A DNA stretch of 64,000 nucleotides from CAIQPS01 sp963843455 (GCA_963843455.1 CAWJKE010000007.1:496001-560000); one strand, 5' to 3'. Shown: positions 17,260-28,278, counted from the first letter of the stretch. Translations and numbers: made by a program. Notes: generated by a model from the letters alone, not told the origin.

Positions 17260-18003
17260 GTGGACGGCGGGATGAAGATCAGAGTGGCGGTGTGTGGAGC
17301 GCTCGGCCGGATGGGGCGGACCACGTGCGAGGCGGTCGACGCGGACCAAGAGTTGCGTTTGGTCGCGGCCGTCGACACGGGCTTTGCCGGCGGGGCCGCG
17401 GCTCTGCTCGGTTCGGAGGGGGACTTTTCCGACCTGGATAGTGCCCTGAGCCGGCTCGACGTGGATGTAGTGGTCGATTTCACCGTCCCGGCGTCGGTCC
17501 GCGCAAACGTCCTCACCTGCCTGGAGCACGGAGTAGCGGTGGTCGTCGGTACGACGGGTCTAGGAGCCGCCGATTTGGCCGAGATCGCGAAGGTCACCGA
17601 ACGGCGGGCGACACCCGTTCTTGTCGCGCCGAACTTTGCGATGGGGGCGGTGCTCATGATGGAGTTCGCCAAGCAGGCGGCCCGGTATCTTCGGGCCTGC
17701 GAGATCATCGAACTGCACCACGACAAGAAGCTCGACGCGCCATCCGGAACGGCGCGGCTCACCCGGTTGCGCATCGAGGAAGCGTGGGGCGAGACCGGCC
17801 TAACGAAAGAGGTCCCCATCCATAGTGTCCGCCTTCCCGGGCTGGTAGCGCACCAGGAGGTCCTCTTCGGCGGGCTGGGCGAGACCCTCACTATCAGACA
17901 CGACTCTCTCTCCAGGGAATCATTCATGCCTGGAGTGCTTCTGGCAGTCAAACGCGTGCGTTCTCTGCAAGGACTCGTCGTCGGTCTGGAGAACATTCTT
18001 TAG
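17260..18003 (+). CDS. dapB: 4-hydroxy-tetrahydrodipicolinate reductase
   Basis: Second step of the diaminopimelate/lysine branch. NAD(P)-binding GALGRMG near the N-terminus and the family signature ELHHDKKLDAPSGTA (with catalytic His and Lys) are clear. GTG 17260 has GAGGAG 8 nt upstream; ATG 17272 is the alternative and would remove four residues. With dapF and dapL further along it supplies meso-DAP for the wall. dapA is not in the window. Confidence 0.94.
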   Translation: MDGGMKIRVAVCGALGRMGRTTCEAVDADQELRLVAAVDTGFAGGAAALLGSEGDFSDLDSALSRLDVDVVVDFTVPASVRANVLTCLEHGVAVVVGTTGLGAADLAEIAKVTERRATPVLVAPNFAMGAVLMMEFAKQAARYLRACEIIELHHDKKLDAPSGTARLTRLRIEEAWGETGLTKEVPIHSVRLPGLVAHQEVLFGGLGETLTIRHDSLSRESFMPGVLLAVKRVRSLQGLVVGLENIL

Positions 18004-18084
18004 AACCGAAACGGCGAGGCGCGCACAGCTTGCGCCGGCGCCGGCCACAGGGTCTAACGCGCGCGGAGGTACCGAACCGGACTC

Positions 18085-19746
18085 GTGACTAAACAAACTC
18101 TCAAAGTGATACCGCTAGGCGGGCTGGGGGCCATCGGCAAGAACATGATGGTCCTCGAGTATGGCGAAGCATTGATCGTCGTCGACGCGGGTCTTATGTT
18201 CCCCGACGACGAGATGCTGGGGATCGATCTCGTACTGCCGGATTACTCGTATATCGTCGAGAACAAGCACCGGCTGTTGGGGATAATCCTGACCCACGGG
18301 CACGAGGATCACGTGGGGGCTCTGCCGTACCTGCTCAAGGAGGTCGATACCCCGGTCTATGGCACCAAGCTGACCCTGGGACTGGTCAACTCCAAACTGG
18401 GAGAGCACGGGCTGCAGGGCAAGGTGTCTCTGAACGAGATATCGAGCGCCAAATCGCTCAAGCTGGGGCCTTTCACTGTGGAGTTTCTCGAGGTGAGCCA
18501 CAGCATCCCCGATGGGGTGGGCCTTGGAATCCACACGCCGGTGGGGACCGTCGTCCATACCGGCGACTTCAAGCTCGACCAGACTCCCATCGACTTCCGG
18601 CCGACGGCGATGCAACGATTTGCGGAACTCGGGAGCAAGGGAGTGCTGCTCCTGCTCTCCGACAGCACGAACGCCGACACCCCCGGCTTCACGACCCCGG
18701 AGAGGAATGTAGGGCGAGCCCTCGAGGGCATATTCGCGCTGGCTCCTGGCCGGGTGATCGTCGCCTCTTTCGCCAGCCACATCCACCGCATACAGCAGGT
18801 GATGGACACGGCCGCCCATCACGGGCGTTCGATGGCCGTCATCGGCCGTAGCATGGTGAAGAACGTCAACATCGCGCAGAATCTCGGCTACCTCAACGTG
18901 CCCGACGGACTTCTGATCAAGCCCCATGACATCGGGCTGCTTCCCGCCGATCGGGTGACGATTCTGTCCACGGGCAGCCAGGGGGAGCCCTTGTCGGCCC
19001 TGGCCCGGATGGCGTCGCGCGCCCATCCTCTCGTGGAGATCGTCAAGGGAGACACCGTCGTCATATCCGCGCGCGCAGTCCCAGGCAACGAGACCAGCGT
19101 GTACAGGACTATCGACCGCCTGTTCGCCGCCGGAGCCCGGGTCATCTACGAATCGTCCGCCGGTGTGCACGTGTCCGGCCACGCGGCCGCGGAAGAGTTG
19201 AAGGTCATGCTCAACCTGGTCCGGCCCAAGTACTTCATGCCTGTCCACGGCGAGCATCGTCACATGCATTTTCACGCCGAACTGGCCCGAGCGACCGGCA
19301 TTGCGGCCGAGAACGTGTTCCTGCTGGAGAACGGCCAGGTCCTGGAGTTGGGCCCCGACGGCGCAGGCATCAACGGCCAGGTGCAGGCCGGAATGACGCT
19401 CGTCGATGGGTTCGCCATGGGCGACTTCAGGGATCTGGTGCTGCGCGACCGCCAGCACCTCGCGACCGATGGGTTGGTGATCATCGTGGTCGCTCGCGGC
19501 TCGCAGGACGGACGCATCGTCGGAGAGCCCGAGGTGGTCTTCCGGGGCTTCGCGCATGCGGGAGATCTGGATGAGCTCACCGAGAAGGCTAAGAAGAGGG
19601 TGGTGGAGGCGCTCGGTGGTGAAGACATGACGAACGTCTCGGATATCACCCTGGTCAAGACCAGGGTCCACGACGTGCTGCAGAAGTTCTTGCGCAAGGA
19701 AGTCGGGCGGCGGCCGATGGTGCTTCCCGTGATCGTCGAAGTCTAG
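18085..19746 (+). CDS. rnj: Ribonuclease J
   Basis: Metallo-beta-lactamase/beta-CASP ribonuclease with endo- and 5'-3' exonuclease activity. The zinc motif HGHEDHVGALPYLL (about residue 73), DSTNAD, the beta-CASP block and the HVSGHA and PVHGEHRHMHFH motifs are all present; 553 aa is normal. Start GTG 18085 matches the family N-terminus (LKVIPLGGLGAIGKNM); a GGAGG lies 15-16 nt upstream, farther than usual. RNase J and RNase Y co-occur in this window, a combination typical of Firmicutes and of some deep Actinobacteria. Confidence 0.95.
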   Translation: MTKQTLKVIPLGGLGAIGKNMMVLEYGEALIVVDAGLMFPDDEMLGIDLVLPDYSYIVENKHRLLGIILTHGHEDHVGALPYLLKEVDTPVYGTKLTLGLVNSKLGEHGLQGKVSLNEISSAKSLKLGPFTVEFLEVSHSIPDGVGLGIHTPVGTVVHTGDFKLDQTPIDFRPTAMQRFAELGSKGVLLLLSDSTNADTPGFTTPERNVGRALEGIFALAPGRVIVASFASHIHRIQQVMDTAAHHGRSMAVIGRSMVKNVNIAQNLGYLNVPDGLLIKPHDIGLLPADRVTILSTGSQGEPLSALARMASRAHPLVEIVKGDTVVISARAVPGNETSVYRTIDRLFAAGARVIYESSAGVHVSGHAAAEELKVMLNLVRPKYFMPVHGEHRHMHFHAELARATGIAAENVFLLENGQVLELGPDGAGINGQVQAGMTLVDGFAMGDFRDLVLRDRQHLATDGLVIIVVARGSQDGRIVGEPEVVFRGFAHAGDLDELTEKAKKRVVEALGGEDMTNVSDITLVKTRVHDVLQKFLRKEVGRRPMVLPVIVEV

Positions 19747-19761
19747 GCCGGAGGCGAGCCG

Positions 19762-22551
19762 ATGGCAGGACGCACCAACAGTCAGCAGACGGCTCGGACC
19801 TCGGTCAAGAGCGTATCCCGCACGACGGCTGCGAGGTCGCCGGCCGTCGGCCCGAGCCCGGTGGAGGCTACGCCCCCGACTGCGCGCAACGCCCAGGGGA
19901 AAGGTCCCGCCAAAGGCGGCGCGGCAAAGACGGCAGCCCCGAAGCACCGGCGGGAGATCGTCGCCCTCGTGCTGTTTGGGGTGGCCGTGTTCTTGTTCGT
20001 GATCCTGCTGGCGGGTGGCGCCGGGGGCGTGCTCGGGCGGGGATCCGCCGCAGGTCTGGCTTTCGCTTTTGGCCATCTCGCTCTTGTAGTGCCGATCGTC
20101 TTGCTCGTCATAGCGGTGACCACCGTTATCGACGTCAAGATGCGGCGGTCCTACTGGCTGGCGGGTGGGCTGGTCTTCCTGTTCGGTCTCTTCCTGCTGG
20201 TCGCGGCCGGGGCGCCGCCCTTCGGCGGGCATGGAGTCGGCTATTTTGTTCGCGCCGAGTTCCAGAGTCGCTCGGGGGGCCTGGGTGAAGCCGTCTACGC
20301 CCTGCTTCACGGCCTAGCGGGGACCTTGGGAGTGGCGATCATCGGCTGGGTGGCAGTGGTCGCAGGCTTGAGCCTGGCCACGGGAATGACCGTGGGGAGA
20401 CTGGCCACGGGAACCAAGCAGGCAGCGGAGGCGGTTCGCGACACGGCCGAACGAAGCGTGACCGTGGTCAAGAATCGGGGCGTGACTGAGCCTGGTCTGG
20501 CCGATGCGGGGCTCTTTCCTGGCGTGACCGCGATGGCCTGGCCGGGGAGCTCCCCCGGCGGGATCACCTCAAGTACGCGGTTGGGTCCCATCGATCTTGT
20601 CGGTGACGAACTCGGGCCTTCGGAGTCCGCTGCGGCCGGGGGAATGACGAGAAACCCCTTCGGGCAGGAGTTCGATGAGTGGTCTGATGGTCAGCCGGCC
20701 GGTCGCAGCCCTCTGGCCGCAGCGACCCCCAACGGTCCGAGCGTCGGGGTTCTCGACGGAGCACGAGCGTTCGCCGATCTCTACGGCCCGTCTGACGTGG
20801 ACACAATGGGGTCGGGTGGCCCCGGTGCCCTGGCGCCTGGGGTAGCGGCCGGGCTCGCGGGAACGGTCGCGGGGGCCGGCGCTTCCACGGCGGCGACCGC
20901 CTTGTCGCCGGGAGCCGCGGGTGCAGCCGGCAGCACGCGTTCGCCGGTGACGCCGGGGTCGGGTGCGGCAGCTATTAGCGATGCCACCGAGGAATCCCTT
21001 GAAGTCGCGCAGGACACGCTGCCGGGGCTGGGACGGGCGCCGCGGCAGATCGAGATGCCGGTCGAGCAGCCGGCGTATCTGCTCCCCGATTCGGAACTGC
21101 TGAAGAAAAGCACGCCTCTGGCGCCCGGACGTGCGAATGAACGGGATACCGCGGCCGTGGTGCTCGAGGCTCTCGGCCAGTTCGGCGTCGAAGCCCGAGT
21201 CGTAGGCATGGTTGTCGGCCCGCGGGTGACCCGCTACGAGCTGCAATTGGCACCGGGGACCAAGGTGGCGAAAGTATCGTCGCTCAAGGACGACCTCGCC
21301 TACGCCCTTGCCACCACCGAGATACGCATCCTCGCTCCTATCCCTGGCAAGTCCGCCGTCGGCGTTGAGGTGCCCAACCAGCGGCCCGATTTCGTCACTC
21401 TGGGCGACATCTACCGCGAGTTCCCCAAATCTGCGGGCCCGCTCATGGTCTGGCTCGGCAAGGATATCTCGGGCAAGCCTGTTTACACCGACCTCGCCCG
21501 GCTGCCGCATCTGCTGATCGCGGGCACCACCGGGTCGGGCAAGAGCGGCTGCGTGAACTGCATCGTTTCGTCGATTCTTCTCCGCAGCACTCCCGAGCAG
21601 GTGCGGCTGATCATGATCGACCCGAAGAAGGTGGAGCTCTCGCACTACGACCGCATCCCTCACCTGCTCGTGCCCGTGGTGACGAACATGAAGGACGCGG
21701 CCGGTGTACTGCACAACGTCGCCAAGGAGATGGAAGACCGCTACGAGTTGATGGAATTGGAGCACTCGCGCAGCCTGGCCGACATGAACAAGGCCAGGGC
21801 CCGGCGCGGGGAGCGGCCGGTGCCCTACATCGTGATAGTCATCGACGAGCTGGCCGACCTCATGATGGTCTCTCCCCAGGACGTGGAGGACTACGTGATC
21901 CGGCTGGCACAGAAGTCCCGCGCCGTCGGCATCCATTTGGTGGTCGCGACGCAGCGCCCCTCGGCCGACGTCATCACCGGGATGATCAAGGCGAACATCC
22001 CGTCTCGGATCGCCTTCGCTGTCTCCAGCCAGACCGACTCGCGGGTCATCCTCGACGTCAACGGGGCGGAGACTCTCTTGGGCCGGGGCGACATGTTGTT
22101 CAAGCCCCTCGGCTCCAGTCACATGGAGCGTGTTCAGGGCGCCTACGTGACCGAGGAGGAGATCGCCCTCCTGGTGAATCACTGGCGGCGCCAGGCCGAG
22201 CCCGAGTTCCGTGAGGAGCTCCTGCGGCGGCCGCCTGATCCCAAGGACATCAAAAAGGGCGATGACGACATGTTCGATCCGGATTCCGACGACCTGCTCG
22301 CGGATGCCGCTCAGCTGGTCATCGAGACCGGCAGCGCCTCGGTGTCGATGCTGCAACGGCGCCTCCGTGTGGGCTACACGCGTGCCGGCCGCCTCATCGA
22401 CATGCTTGAACGGCGGGGGGTCGTAGGTCCGTGGGAAGGTAGCAAGCCTCGGCAGATCCTCGTCGACGCCGATGAGGCCGAGCACGTTCTGGCTGCGCTG
22501 CGGGCCGGAGAGAGCGCCGGGGGCATGGGAGACGAGATAGACGGTGACTGA
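19762..22551 (+). CDS. ftsK: DNA translocase FtsK/SpoIIIE
   Basis: Membrane-anchored DNA pump that clears chromosomes from the closing septum. The 929-residue protein has about four N-terminal membrane segments (~55-225), a Gly/Ala/Pro-rich linker (~250-440), then the motor with Walker A GTTGSGKSG, Walker B IVIVIDELADLMM, and ATQRPSADVITGMIKANIPS. The C-terminal gamma winged-helix domain (SVSMLQRRLRVGYTRAGRLI) recognises orienting sequences. Overlaps mnmH by 8 bp. Confidence 0.95.
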   Translation: MAGRTNSQQTARTSVKSVSRTTAARSPAVGPSPVEATPPTARNAQGKGPAKGGAAKTAAPKHRREIVALVLFGVAVFLFVILLAGGAGGVLGRGSAAGLAFAFGHLALVVPIVLLVIAVTTVIDVKMRRSYWLAGGLVFLFGLFLLVAAGAPPFGGHGVGYFVRAEFQSRSGGLGEAVYALLHGLAGTLGVAIIGWVAVVAGLSLATGMTVGRLATGTKQAAEAVRDTAERSVTVVKNRGVTEPGLADAGLFPGVTAMAWPGSSPGGITSSTRLGPIDLVGDELGPSESAAAGGMTRNPFGQEFDEWSDGQPAGRSPLAAATPNGPSVGVLDGARAFADLYGPSDVDTMGSGGPGALAPGVAAGLAGTVAGAGASTAATALSPGAAGAAGSTRSPVTPGSGAAAISDATEESLEVAQDTLPGLGRAPRQIEMPVEQPAYLLPDSELLKKSTPLAPGRANERDTAAVVLEALGQFGVEARVVGMVVGPRVTRYELQLAPGTKVAKVSSLKDDLAYALATTEIRILAPIPGKSAVGVEVPNQRPDFVTLGDIYREFPKSAGPLMVWLGKDISGKPVYTDLARLPHLLIAGTTGSGKSGCVNCIVSSILLRSTPEQVRLIMIDPKKVELSHYDRIPHLLVPVVTNMKDAAGVLHNVAKEMEDRYELMELEHSRSLADMNKARARRGERPVPYIVIVIDELADLMMVSPQDVEDYVIRLAQKSRAVGIHLVVATQRPSADVITGMIKANIPSRIAFAVSSQTDSRVILDVNGAETLLGRGDMLFKPLGSSHMERVQGAYVTEEEIALLVNHWRRQAEPEFREELLRRPPDPKDIKKGDDDMFDPDSDDLLADAAQLVIETGSASVSMLQRRLRVGYTRAGRLIDMLERRGVVGPWEGSKPRQILVDADEAEHVLAALRAGESAGGMGDEIDGD

Positions 22552-23653
22552 CCTGCAGGTGCCCTCCATAAGCGCGGCAGAGGCGATGGGGGGTGGGTTC
22601 CAAGTGGTGGATGTCCGCGCCCCTTCCGAGTTCTCCGACGGCCATATGCCCGGTGCCGTCAACTTCCCCTTGCTGGACGACTCGCAGCGCGCAGCGGTGG
22701 GCGTCGCGTACAGGGAAGAGGGCGCGGCCCACGCCAGGCTCGTGGCCATGGAACTGGTGAGTGCGGGTCTGCCCGATTACCTGGGCGGACTCGTTCGTCT
22801 GGCTCGTTCCCAGCGAAAGGGTGGCCGGCTGGCCATAATGTGCTGGCGAGGCGGGGAACGTAGCCGCAACGTGTCCCTGCTGCTGGCGTTGGTGGGCGTA
22901 CATGTGGTCACCGTTAGCGGAGGCTACCGGGCTTACCGCAGGGAAGTGCTGAGCGGATTGGCGAGATGGCGGGCGCCGGTGCCGGTGGTGACGCTTTACG
23001 GCCACACGGGGGCCGGGAAGAGTGCCCTCATCAGGGCGCTGATGGATGGGGCCTGCGCGGGGGTCTTGGCCGCATCCGGGGGCGTCCGTCCCTGGGTAGT
23101 CGACCTCGAAGACATTGCGCTGCATCGCGGCTCGCTCTTGGGCGGGCTCAACCAGCCGGGAGAGCGGCGTCAGAAAGACTTCGACGCCCTGCTGTGGGAC
23201 CAGCTGCGTCATCCACAAGGGGACTATCTCGTGCTCGAGGGGGAGGGAGGCAAGATCGGCCGGCTCTTTCTCCCGGCGAGAGTAGCCGAGACTATCCGGA
23301 CGGGTCTGCCTGTGCTGGTCACCGCGCCCTCAGAGGTGCGCGCGGAACGGATCTTGCGGGAATACGCGCCTGAGAGCTGGGACCACGTCGACCGCGAGCG
23401 CTTCTTGCGCGGCCTGCATCTGCTTGCTGCCCGCCTGCCGCGGGAAAGAGTGGCCTTCTTGGAAACAGCTTTCGCGGATGGTAGATTTACCGACGTCGTC
23501 GGGGGGCTTCTTGCCGACTACTACGATCCGCTGTATCAACGGTCGTGCGTAGAGGGAAGAGACTTCGTGCTCGAGTTCGAGACGACCCCCGACCCGTCCA
23601 ACGACGCGTGCCGTTTCGCAGCCGACGTGGCGCGCCTGATGAGAGGGGCGTAA
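22544..23653 (+). CDS. mnmH: tRNA 2-selenouridine synthase MnmH (SelU)
   Basis: Replaces sulfur by selenium at position 34 of tRNAs for Lys, Glu and Gln, using selenophosphate. The rhodanese domain (FQVVDVRAPSEFSDGHMPGA) ends in the catalytic-Cys motif CWRGGERSRNVSLLLAL; a P-loop domain follows with GHTGAGKSALIRAL and the family block DLEDIALHRGSLLGG. The 369-residue length fits. It overlaps ftsK by 8 bp and occupies a place where I would not expect it, between ftsK and rodZ. It implies that the organism has SelD elsewhere. Confidence 0.9.
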   Translation: MTDLQVPSISAAEAMGGGFQVVDVRAPSEFSDGHMPGAVNFPLLDDSQRAAVGVAYREEGAAHARLVAMELVSAGLPDYLGGLVRLARSQRKGGRLAIMCWRGGERSRNVSLLLALVGVHVVTVSGGYRAYRREVLSGLARWRAPVPVVTLYGHTGAGKSALIRALMDGACAGVLAASGGVRPWVVDLEDIALHRGSLLGGLNQPGERRQKDFDALLWDQLRHPQGDYLVLEGEGGKIGRLFLPARVAETIRTGLPVLVTAPSEVRAERILREYAPESWDHVDRERFLRGLHLLAARLPRERVAFLETAFADGRFTDVVGGLLADYYDPLYQRSCVEGRDFVLEFETTPDPSNDACRFAADVARLMRGA

Positions 23654-23663
23654 CCGAAGTCTA

Positions 23664-24488
23664 GTGCCTGATATCGGCAACACCCTACGTGAGGCTCGTA
23701 TACGAAGAGGCCTCACCATCACCGACGTCGAGACCGTCACAAAGATCCGCCACAAGTACATCGAGGCGCTGGAAGAGGATGACTTCGAAGTGCTTCCGGG
23801 TCCCACGGTGGTCAAGGGATTCCTGCGCTCCTACGCGGTCTTTCTAAAACTCGATCCCGAGCCGCTGTTGACCGAGTATCGGGGTCAGTTCGAGTACCAC
23901 AAAGAGGATATCGGGCAGCTCCGTACCGACATGGCTCGACAACCACGCACCCGGACGAGCGCCGAACGCAAGAAGAGCAGGACAAGGCGCACGCAAAGGG
24001 GTTACGTCGCGGCCGGTGTCATCGCGGTCTTCGTCATCATCGCACTCGCATGGCTTACCTCCGGACGGGGGCAGACGGGGGCCACTCTCGGCGCAAGCGG
24101 CCTGACGACGCCCTCCTCCTCCAGCGCGTCCACGACGGCGGCTGTCGGGACGACGAGCACTTCCTCTACCATCCTTGGAGGCAGCGCCACCTCCGTCGAA
24201 GTGCCCACGACTACGGGCGAGAATGTGAACATGGTGCTAAAGGTCAACCAGGGGAGTTGCTGGTTGGTGGTGCACGAAGACAGCGAGAGCGGGGCTGAGC
24301 TGTACGCAGGGACCCTATCGGCCGGCGGGCAGCAGAGCTTCGACAGCGCCAAGCGCTACTGGGTCATGGCCGGCATCCCCGCTGCGCTCACGATCTCGGT
24401 GAATGGAACACCTCACAGTCCAGGCGGTGGGGCCGGTTCCTTCCTGGTCACCGAGACCGGTGTCGAGCGCGCCCAGCCAGCTCCGTAA
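23664..24488 (+). CDS. rodZ: RodZ-like membrane protein with HTH and DUF4115 domains
   Basis: Cytoskeleton-linked cell-shape protein family. An N-terminal Xre-like HTH (LREARIRRGLTITDVE, KYIEALEEDDFEVLPGPTVV) precedes one membrane helix (GYVAAGVIAVFVIIALAWL), a Ser/Thr-rich linker and an extracytoplasmic DUF4115 beta-domain (~190-274). The order HTH-TM-DUF4115 and the rimO-pgsA neighbours match the usual rodZ locus. GTG 23664 starts 10 bp after mnmH. Whether it works with MreB here cannot be seen from the window. Confidence 0.85.
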   Translation: MPDIGNTLREARIRRGLTITDVETVTKIRHKYIEALEEDDFEVLPGPTVVKGFLRSYAVFLKLDPEPLLTEYRGQFEYHKEDIGQLRTDMARQPRTRTSAERKKSRTRRTQRGYVAAGVIAVFVIIALAWLTSGRGQTGATLGASGLTTPSSSSASTTAAVGTTSTSSTILGGSATSVEVPTTTGENVNMVLKVNQGSCWLVVHEDSESGAELYAGTLSAGGQQSFDSAKRYWVMAGIPAALTISVNGTPHSPGGGAGSFLVTETGVERAQPAP

Positions 24489-24489
24489 A

Positions 24490-25842
24490 ATGGGCGCTCG
24501 CCCGCCCGTCCCGCCGCGGGTGTACCTTCATACTCTGGGGTGCCCGAAGAACGAGGCCGACAGCCGGTCTGTCCGGCGATCGCTCGCTGCCGGGGGTGTC
24601 GAGGTAGTCGTCGATCCCACTGAAGCCACGCACGTCATCGTCAACACCTGCGGCTTTATCCGGGAGGCCAAGGAAGAGTCCATCGCCGCCATCCTCGACG
24701 CAGCCGCTTCGTACCCGGACAAGCAGATCCTGGCGATGGGCTGCCTGGTGGAGCGATACCGGGACGAGCTCCAGGGGGGCATCCCCGAGGTCGCTGCCTG
24801 GTTCGGGCTGGCGGGAGGGCCGGACGAGAAGGAGCTGATCCGCCGATTGACCGGTGGCAGCGCCAGGCAGGCGACTGTACGAGCCGAACAGACGGCGCTG
24901 CGGATATCACCGGGCTCCGCCGGTTCGTCCGCCTCTTATTCGTACGTGAAGATCTCCGATGGGTGCGACGAGCTCTGCACCTTCTGCGCTATCCCGGCGA
25001 TCAAGGGGCCCTATCACGCCGCGACGCCCGAGGAGATCCTGCGCGAGGCCGATGTCTGCTTGACGGAGGGTGCCAAAGAGCTGGTGCTCGTCGGGCAGGA
25101 CACGGCTCGCTGGGAGAGCGGAGCCTTGGATCTCGCCGGTCTGGTCGACCTGCTCGTGACCGACCCCCGGCTTGAGTGGCTGCGAATAATGTATTTGCAG
25201 CCAGAACACGTGACCCATGCCTTCCTCCGCCACATGGGCGAGCGGGAAAGGCTGTGCCGCTACTTGGATCTGCCCCTTCAGCATTCGCACCCGGAGGTGC
25301 TGCGCCGCATGGGACGAGCCGGCGACGCCGAGTCGTATCTGGAACTGCTCGCCACAGCCCGGCGCGTGGTACCGGGAGTAGCGTTGCGGTCGGCCTTCAT
25401 CGTGGGCTTTCCTGGTGAGACCGACGCGCACTTCGAGCATCTGCTCGATTTCGTCCGCGAAGCGGAGTTTGATTACGCGGGTGGCTTCATATACAGTCCC
25501 GAAGAGGGGACTGTGGCGGCCGGGCTCAAGCCCCTAGTGCCCAGGCGGGTGGCGCGTGAGCGTCTCAACCGTTTGAACAGGGTACTTGGAGAGGTGGCGG
25601 AGCGCGTACATGGACAGCAGGTCGGCTCGACCGTTGAGGTCATGATCGATTCCATCGGCGGAGACGACGGCCAAGAAGGGTCTGAAGCCGTCGGGCGGAC
25701 GAGGGGGCAGGCCCCCGAGGTGGACGGAGTGGTGCATATCGAGGGCAGGCTCCCGGACGGTGCCCGCGTGGGCGACGTCATCAGGGTCACCATCGACTCC
25801 GCAGTGGGCTACGACCTGGTAGGGAATTGCTGTGAATCTTAA
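24490..25842 (+). CDS. rimO: Ribosomal protein S12 methylthiotransferase RimO
   Basis: Radical-SAM enzyme that methylthiolates an Asp of ribosomal protein S12. The N-terminal MTTase domain opens VYLHTLGCPKNEADS, the radical-SAM cluster motif is CDELCTFCAIPAIKGPY (CxxxCxxC), and a TRAM domain ends the protein. The frame is open further upstream inside rodZ, but ATG 24490, 1 bp after the rodZ stop, gives a normal 450-residue protein. TLGCPKN and the genome position favour RimO over MiaB, which is encoded separately at 30.9 kb. Confidence 0.93.
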   Translation: MGARPPVPPRVYLHTLGCPKNEADSRSVRRSLAAGGVEVVVDPTEATHVIVNTCGFIREAKEESIAAILDAAASYPDKQILAMGCLVERYRDELQGGIPEVAAWFGLAGGPDEKELIRRLTGGSARQATVRAEQTALRISPGSAGSSASYSYVKISDGCDELCTFCAIPAIKGPYHAATPEEILREADVCLTEGAKELVLVGQDTARWESGALDLAGLVDLLVTDPRLEWLRIMYLQPEHVTHAFLRHMGERERLCRYLDLPLQHSHPEVLRRMGRAGDAESYLELLATARRVVPGVALRSAFIVGFPGETDAHFEHLLDFVREAEFDYAGGFIYSPEEGTVAAGLKPLVPRRVARERLNRLNRVLGEVAERVHGQQVGSTVEVMIDSIGGDDGQEGSEAVGRTRGQAPEVDGVVHIEGRLPDGARVGDVIRVTIDSAVGYDLVGNCCES

Positions 25843-26584
25843 CGTTCCCAATTCCATCACCTTTTTCCGGGTGGTGCTCGTACCGGTCTTGATGGCGTTT
25901 CTGCTCGTGGACGTCCCCTACGGCGACATCTTCGCGTTGGTGGTGTTTGTCATAGCGGCCGCGAGCGACTCGTTGGACGGGTATCTGGCCCGACGCTTCC
26001 GGCAGACGACGGTGATGGGGGCTTTTCTCGATCCTCTCGCCGACAAGCTGATCGTGACCGCGGCTCTGGTCTCACTGGTGGAATTGGGCGAACTGTCCGC
26101 CTGGGTTGCTATGGTAGTCATAGGTCGGGAGCTGGCGGTGACAGGTCTGCGCATGGTAGCCGCCGTGCAGGGGACGGTGGTACCGGCGAGCAAATGGGGC
26201 AAAGCGAAGACCGCGAGTCAGATGCTCGCGATCGCCGCCCTCATCATCGCGCCTCGGTGGCTCGACGCGGAGTGGACTCTGGGAGGTCGGAGCATCACGT
26301 GGTATCTCGTCCTGCTCATGTTGGTGCTTACGGTGGTGAGTGGCATAGACTACTTCTTCCATGCGCGGCAGAGGCTTCAGGAGCACCTGGAAGCGACAGA
26401 GAGTTACCGGGCCGGCGCGCCGGCCGGGGTGTCCGACGGTAGGGGCGGGGAAGCTGGGGTTGGCGGCGGCGCGGATGCGGACGTCCCGACCGATACCCGC
26501 CCCGCCGACAAGGCCGCCGATGCCGGGGAGAGCCGGCACGAGGAAGACGTGACCACCGGCGGCGAGGCGGGGAGAAGCGGGTAG
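25832..26584 (+). CDS. pgsA: CDP-diacylglycerol--glycerol-3-phosphate 3-phosphatidyltransferase
   Basis: Membrane enzyme making phosphatidylglycerophosphate. The CDP-alcohol phosphotransferase motif is complete: DGYLARRFRQTTVMGAFLDP followed by LADK. Several hydrophobic segments span residues ~5-175. The last ~70 residues form a charged, Gly-rich tail that is longer than usual and probably disordered. GTG 25832 overlaps rimO by 11 bp, as in many rimO-pgsA pairs. Confidence 0.92.
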   Translation: MNLNVPNSITFFRVVLVPVLMAFLLVDVPYGDIFALVVFVIAAASDSLDGYLARRFRQTTVMGAFLDPLADKLIVTAALVSLVELGELSAWVAMVVIGRELAVTGLRMVAAVQGTVVPASKWGKAKTASQMLAIAALIIAPRWLDAEWTLGGRSITWYLVLLMLVLTVVSGIDYFFHARQRLQEHLEATESYRAGAPAGVSDGRGGEAGVGGGADADVPTDTRPADKAADAGESRHEEDVTTGGEAGRSG

Positions 26585-26588
26585 GAGC

Positions 26589-27173
26589 ATGGCGGAGGGT
26601 GCCGGGAATGCAAGGCAGCGACTGTTCGTCGCCGTGCCTCTTCCCGCTGAGCTCGTGGCATTTGTGGGTCGCGCTCAGGAGTCGCTGTTGCCGGCTCATG
26701 GGCTGCGCCTACTCAAGCCGGAGCAGTTGCATGTGACTCTCGCCTTCATCGGCGCCGTCGACGCGGAAAGAGCGGCGGTCGCTCGGAATGTCGTGGAGGG
26801 TCTGCCCTGCGGGATGGGGGGTGAAGCGACCATAGACCGCTTCCTGCTTCTTCCATCGACGTCGAGGGCGAGGGTGGTGTCGCTGGAGTTGGCGGACGAG
26901 GAGAGGGTGTTCGCTTCCTTGTTCGAGAAGGTCGCGGACGGACTGGAGGCCGGCGGGGTCATGAAGCGAGAGAAGCGGCCGTTCCGCCCGCACCTGACCA
27001 TCGCGAGGCTAAGCACGCCGTCTATCGTGCGACTAAGGTATGAGAGCGGGCAGGCGCGGTTTGCGGTAGAGTCGGTATGTCTCTACGAGAGTGAGTTGAG
27101 GCGCGAGGGAGCTGTGTACACGGTCGTCTACCGCAGATCGTTTGGGTGCGGCGACGCTGAAGAGAGGGCATAG
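26589..27173 (+). CDS. thpR: RNA 2',3'-cyclic phosphodiesterase (2H family)
   Basis: 2H phosphoesterase, formerly called LigT, that opens 2',3'-cyclic phosphates on RNA. Two HxTx motifs are present, HVTLAFIG (~residue 49) and HLTIARL (~residue 136). Start: ATG 26589 right after pgsA. In many genomes cinA lies between pgsA and this gene; here it is absent. It directly precedes recA, whose Shine-Dalgarno overlaps the thpR stop codon. Confidence 0.9.
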   Translation: MAEGAGNARQRLFVAVPLPAELVAFVGRAQESLLPAHGLRLLKPEQLHVTLAFIGAVDAERAAVARNVVEGLPCGMGGEATIDRFLLLPSTSRARVVSLELADEERVFASLFEKVADGLEAGGVMKREKRPFRPHLTIARLSTPSIVRLRYESGQARFAVESVCLYESELRREGAVYTVVYRRSFGCGDAEERA

Positions 27174-27183
27174 GAGGGCACTG

Positions 27184-28272
<1,089 letters not shown>

Positions 28273-28278
28273 ATCGGT

